From JAJYRX01 sp041655275 (GTDB taxonomy: Bacteria > Pseudomonadota > Gammaproteobacteria > Burkholderiales > Burkholderiaceae_B): a stretch of DNA of 64,000 bases. The position numbers and the translations under genes were made by a program. The stretch covers positions 16,437 to 80,436 of the forward strand of contig JBBAFU010000012.1 in the NCBI GenBank assembly GCA_041655275.1, in the 5' to 3' direction. Below are positions 62,581-64,000 of this stretch, in pieces. Position 1 is the stretch's first letter, and the number at the start of each line of letters is the position of its first letter. The notes beneath the pieces were generated by a model. That model searched no databases and was not told the origin of the DNA. It was given only the letters and a program-made list of their open reading frames with translations.

Positions 62581-63051
62581 TTACCAGCGGAAGTGGCTGA
62601 AGGCTTTGTTGGCTTCGGCCATCCGGTGCGTGTCTTCACGCTTTCTCATTGCGCCCCCGCGGCCTTCGGCGGCATCCATCAGCTCGCCTGCAAGGCGCAT
62701 GTCCATCGATTTCTCGCCGCGCTTCTTGGCGGCTTCACGAAGCCAGCGCATGGCCAGGGCAAGACGGCGCACGGGGCGCACCTCGACCGGAACCTGGTAG
62801 TTTGCACCACCAACCCGGCGGCTCTTGACTTCCACCACCGGCTTGATGTTGTTGATGGCCTGATTGAACACCTCTATGGGTTCCTTGCCGGTCTTGTTCT
62901 GGATTTCATCCAGTGCGCCGTAGACCAGGCGCTCGGCCACGGCCTTCTTGCCCGAGAGCATGACGACATTCATGAATTTTGCGAGTTCGACACTGCCATA
63001 CTTGGGATCAGGCAGAATTTCGCGTTTGGGAACTTCGCGACGACGAGGCAT
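62581..63051 (-). CDS. rpsG: 30S ribosomal protein S7
   Basis: 156 residues from MPRRREVPKREILPDPKYGS at 63051. The KFMNVVMLSGKKAVAERLVY block and the beta-hairpin GGANYQVPVEV are conserved. It starts 16S 3'-domain assembly. The 176-base spacer to rpsL is long for this pair and holds repeated TGGGTC/GACCC words without an evident gene. Confidence 0.98.
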   Translation of the reverse strand: MPRRREVPKREILPDPKYGSVELAKFMNVVMLSGKKAVAERLVYGALDEIQNKTGKEPIEVFNQAINNIKPVVEVKSRRVGGANYQVPVEVRPVRRLALAMRWLREAAKKRGEKSMDMRLAGELMDAAEGRGGAMRKREDTHRMAEANKAFSHFRW

Positions 63052-63227
63052 AGTATTTTCCTGGTGACGATTCAGTTGGACCGCGATCTGCGGCCTTGGC
63101 CATTGATCACAATGACCACTTACCTGCCATGGGCGCACCCATGGCTGCACGATGGCCGAAACCGGCCGGAATCAGGGTTTTCCGGGGGAAATCAGGACTT
63201 GGGTCAGTGTTTGGGTCGGGACCCGGG

Positions 63228-63605
<378 letters not shown>

Positions 63606-63879
63606 GACTTTTACGTATCCTTTCTGTACTATCGACCGGCCGCAGCAGTATGATGCAGCGACGCTTCAGACGAAACATCCAGGCCGAAACATCCAGGCAG
63701 ACCCTGCAGCTTTTGTGCAAAAGCCGCCTGCCACGTGTACGCATGAAAAAGCGAACGTAAAAGAGCGGACCTTGCCAGCAATGCAAACGCCGGATCGAGG
63801 GGTAGGGACAAATCCCATGCCCACTTCGGCAAGCAAGAAATATTACCACGCTATTCCAGCGGAGGTCAAGATGGAGTCT
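63606..63879. other. Upstream region of rpsL with a short tandem repeat
   Basis: No credible gene is visible. CGAAACATCCAGGC is repeated twice in tandem without a gap (63671-63698). The str operon promoter should lie here on the minus strand, but I could only see weak candidates (CATACT near 63650) without a convincing -35. An open frame at 63604-63891 on the plus strand has no recognisable features. Confidence 0.6.
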
Positions 63880-64000
63880 TTTCCAATATGACATGAGTCT
63901 GAGCGAGGTCTCGCGTTTCCAACATGAGATGAGTCTGAAGCGTTCGCGGTTTGGCTTTAAGTGGTCGATCATTAGTCATGGTGATCGATATGCAAGAAGA
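63880..64000. mobile_element. Probable end of an IS21-type element entering from the right
   Basis: Two copies of a degenerate repeat, TTTCCAATATGACATGAGTC (63880-63899) and TTTCCAACATGAGATGAGTC (63916-63935), lie 36 bases apart. On the other strand they read GACTCATnTCATnTTGGAAA, resembling the multiple terminal repeats of IS21-family elements. An ATG near 63979 could begin the transposase (MVIDMQE). The identification rests on this resemblance only, because the element continues outside the window. Confidence 0.45.

Noticed and set aside
60824..62800. Long plus-strand open frame of about 658 codons opposite fusA and rpsG
   Set aside because: It is the antisense shadow of highly codon-biased fusA and rpsG; no recognisable domain, no ribosome-binding site, and it crosses two genes.

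Overview
The window looks like a chromosomal segment of a betaproteobacterium, most likely Burkholderiales/Alcaligenaceae. The reasons are the Bug/TctC-type solute-binding proteins, several TRAP carriers, many CaiB/BaiF CoA-transferases and beta-type ribosomal proteins (for example the Arg-rich C-terminal tail of S3). The taxonomic call is inference; no 16S rRNA is present.

Layout. (1) 1-7141, minus strand: a purine/nucleoside-type ABC importer (BMP-family binding protein, dual ATPase, two permeases) with a PuuE-like deacetylase, a ureohydrolase and a cut-off quinone oxidoreductase. It is divergent from a creatininase and a second ureohydrolase (7368-9193, plus). A third ureohydrolase and a cupin follow (9284-10612, minus). 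Together they suggest uptake and hydrolysis of a guanidino, ureido or creatinine-like compound. (2) 10764-15499, minus: rplC-rplD-rplW-rplB-rpsS-rplV-rpsC-rplP-rpmC-rpsQ, with its own sigma70-type promoter and terminator, but without rpsJ at its head or rplN at its tail. (3) 15677-58584: about 43 kb of catabolic and transport genes lying between rplC and rpsJ. (4) 58814-63605, minus: rpsL-rpsG-fusA-tuf-rpsJ, closed by a strong terminator. Past rpsL the window ends in repeats that resemble the end of an IS21-type element.

The 43-kb block has sub-regions. 15677-18656 holds a damaged VapBC-like pair, guanine deaminase and a crotonase-fold protein. 18716-21123 holds a TctAB carrier whose TctC is a pseudogene. 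21156-31126 (minus) is a long acyl-CoA operon: two CoA-transferases, a TRAP carrier, a MaoC hydratase, a thiolase-like protein with a DUF35 partner, two crotonases and DUF2889. 31439-33291 (plus) holds a Bug protein and a dienoyl-CoA-reductase-like SDR. 33364-42568 (minus) is a second acyl-CoA operon: CoA-transferase, acyl-CoA ligase, hydratase, SDR, two acyl-CoA dehydrogenases, hydroxyacyl-CoA dehydrogenase and oxidoreductase. 42635-46959 encodes a sigma54 activator and, divergently, a second-type sigma54 (RpoN) plus a CoA-transferase. 46973-52018 holds a GntR regulator, a one-chain ABC importer and a full-length enolase homologue with a ruined active site. 51993-58584 is a third catabolic operon fed by a TRAP carrier.

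The most coherent new observation is a candidate self-contained sigma54 regulon. Four near-perfect -24/-12 elements (GG-N10-GC) sit in front of the rpoN-like gene, both acyl-CoA operons and the Bug-SDR operon, and the only sigma54 and sigma54-activator genes in the window lie among them. The pathway chemistry (ligase or CoA-transferase, dehydrogenation, hydration, oxidation, possible retro-aldol cleavage) fits a branched or alicyclic carboxylic acid, but the substrate cannot be read from sequence alone.
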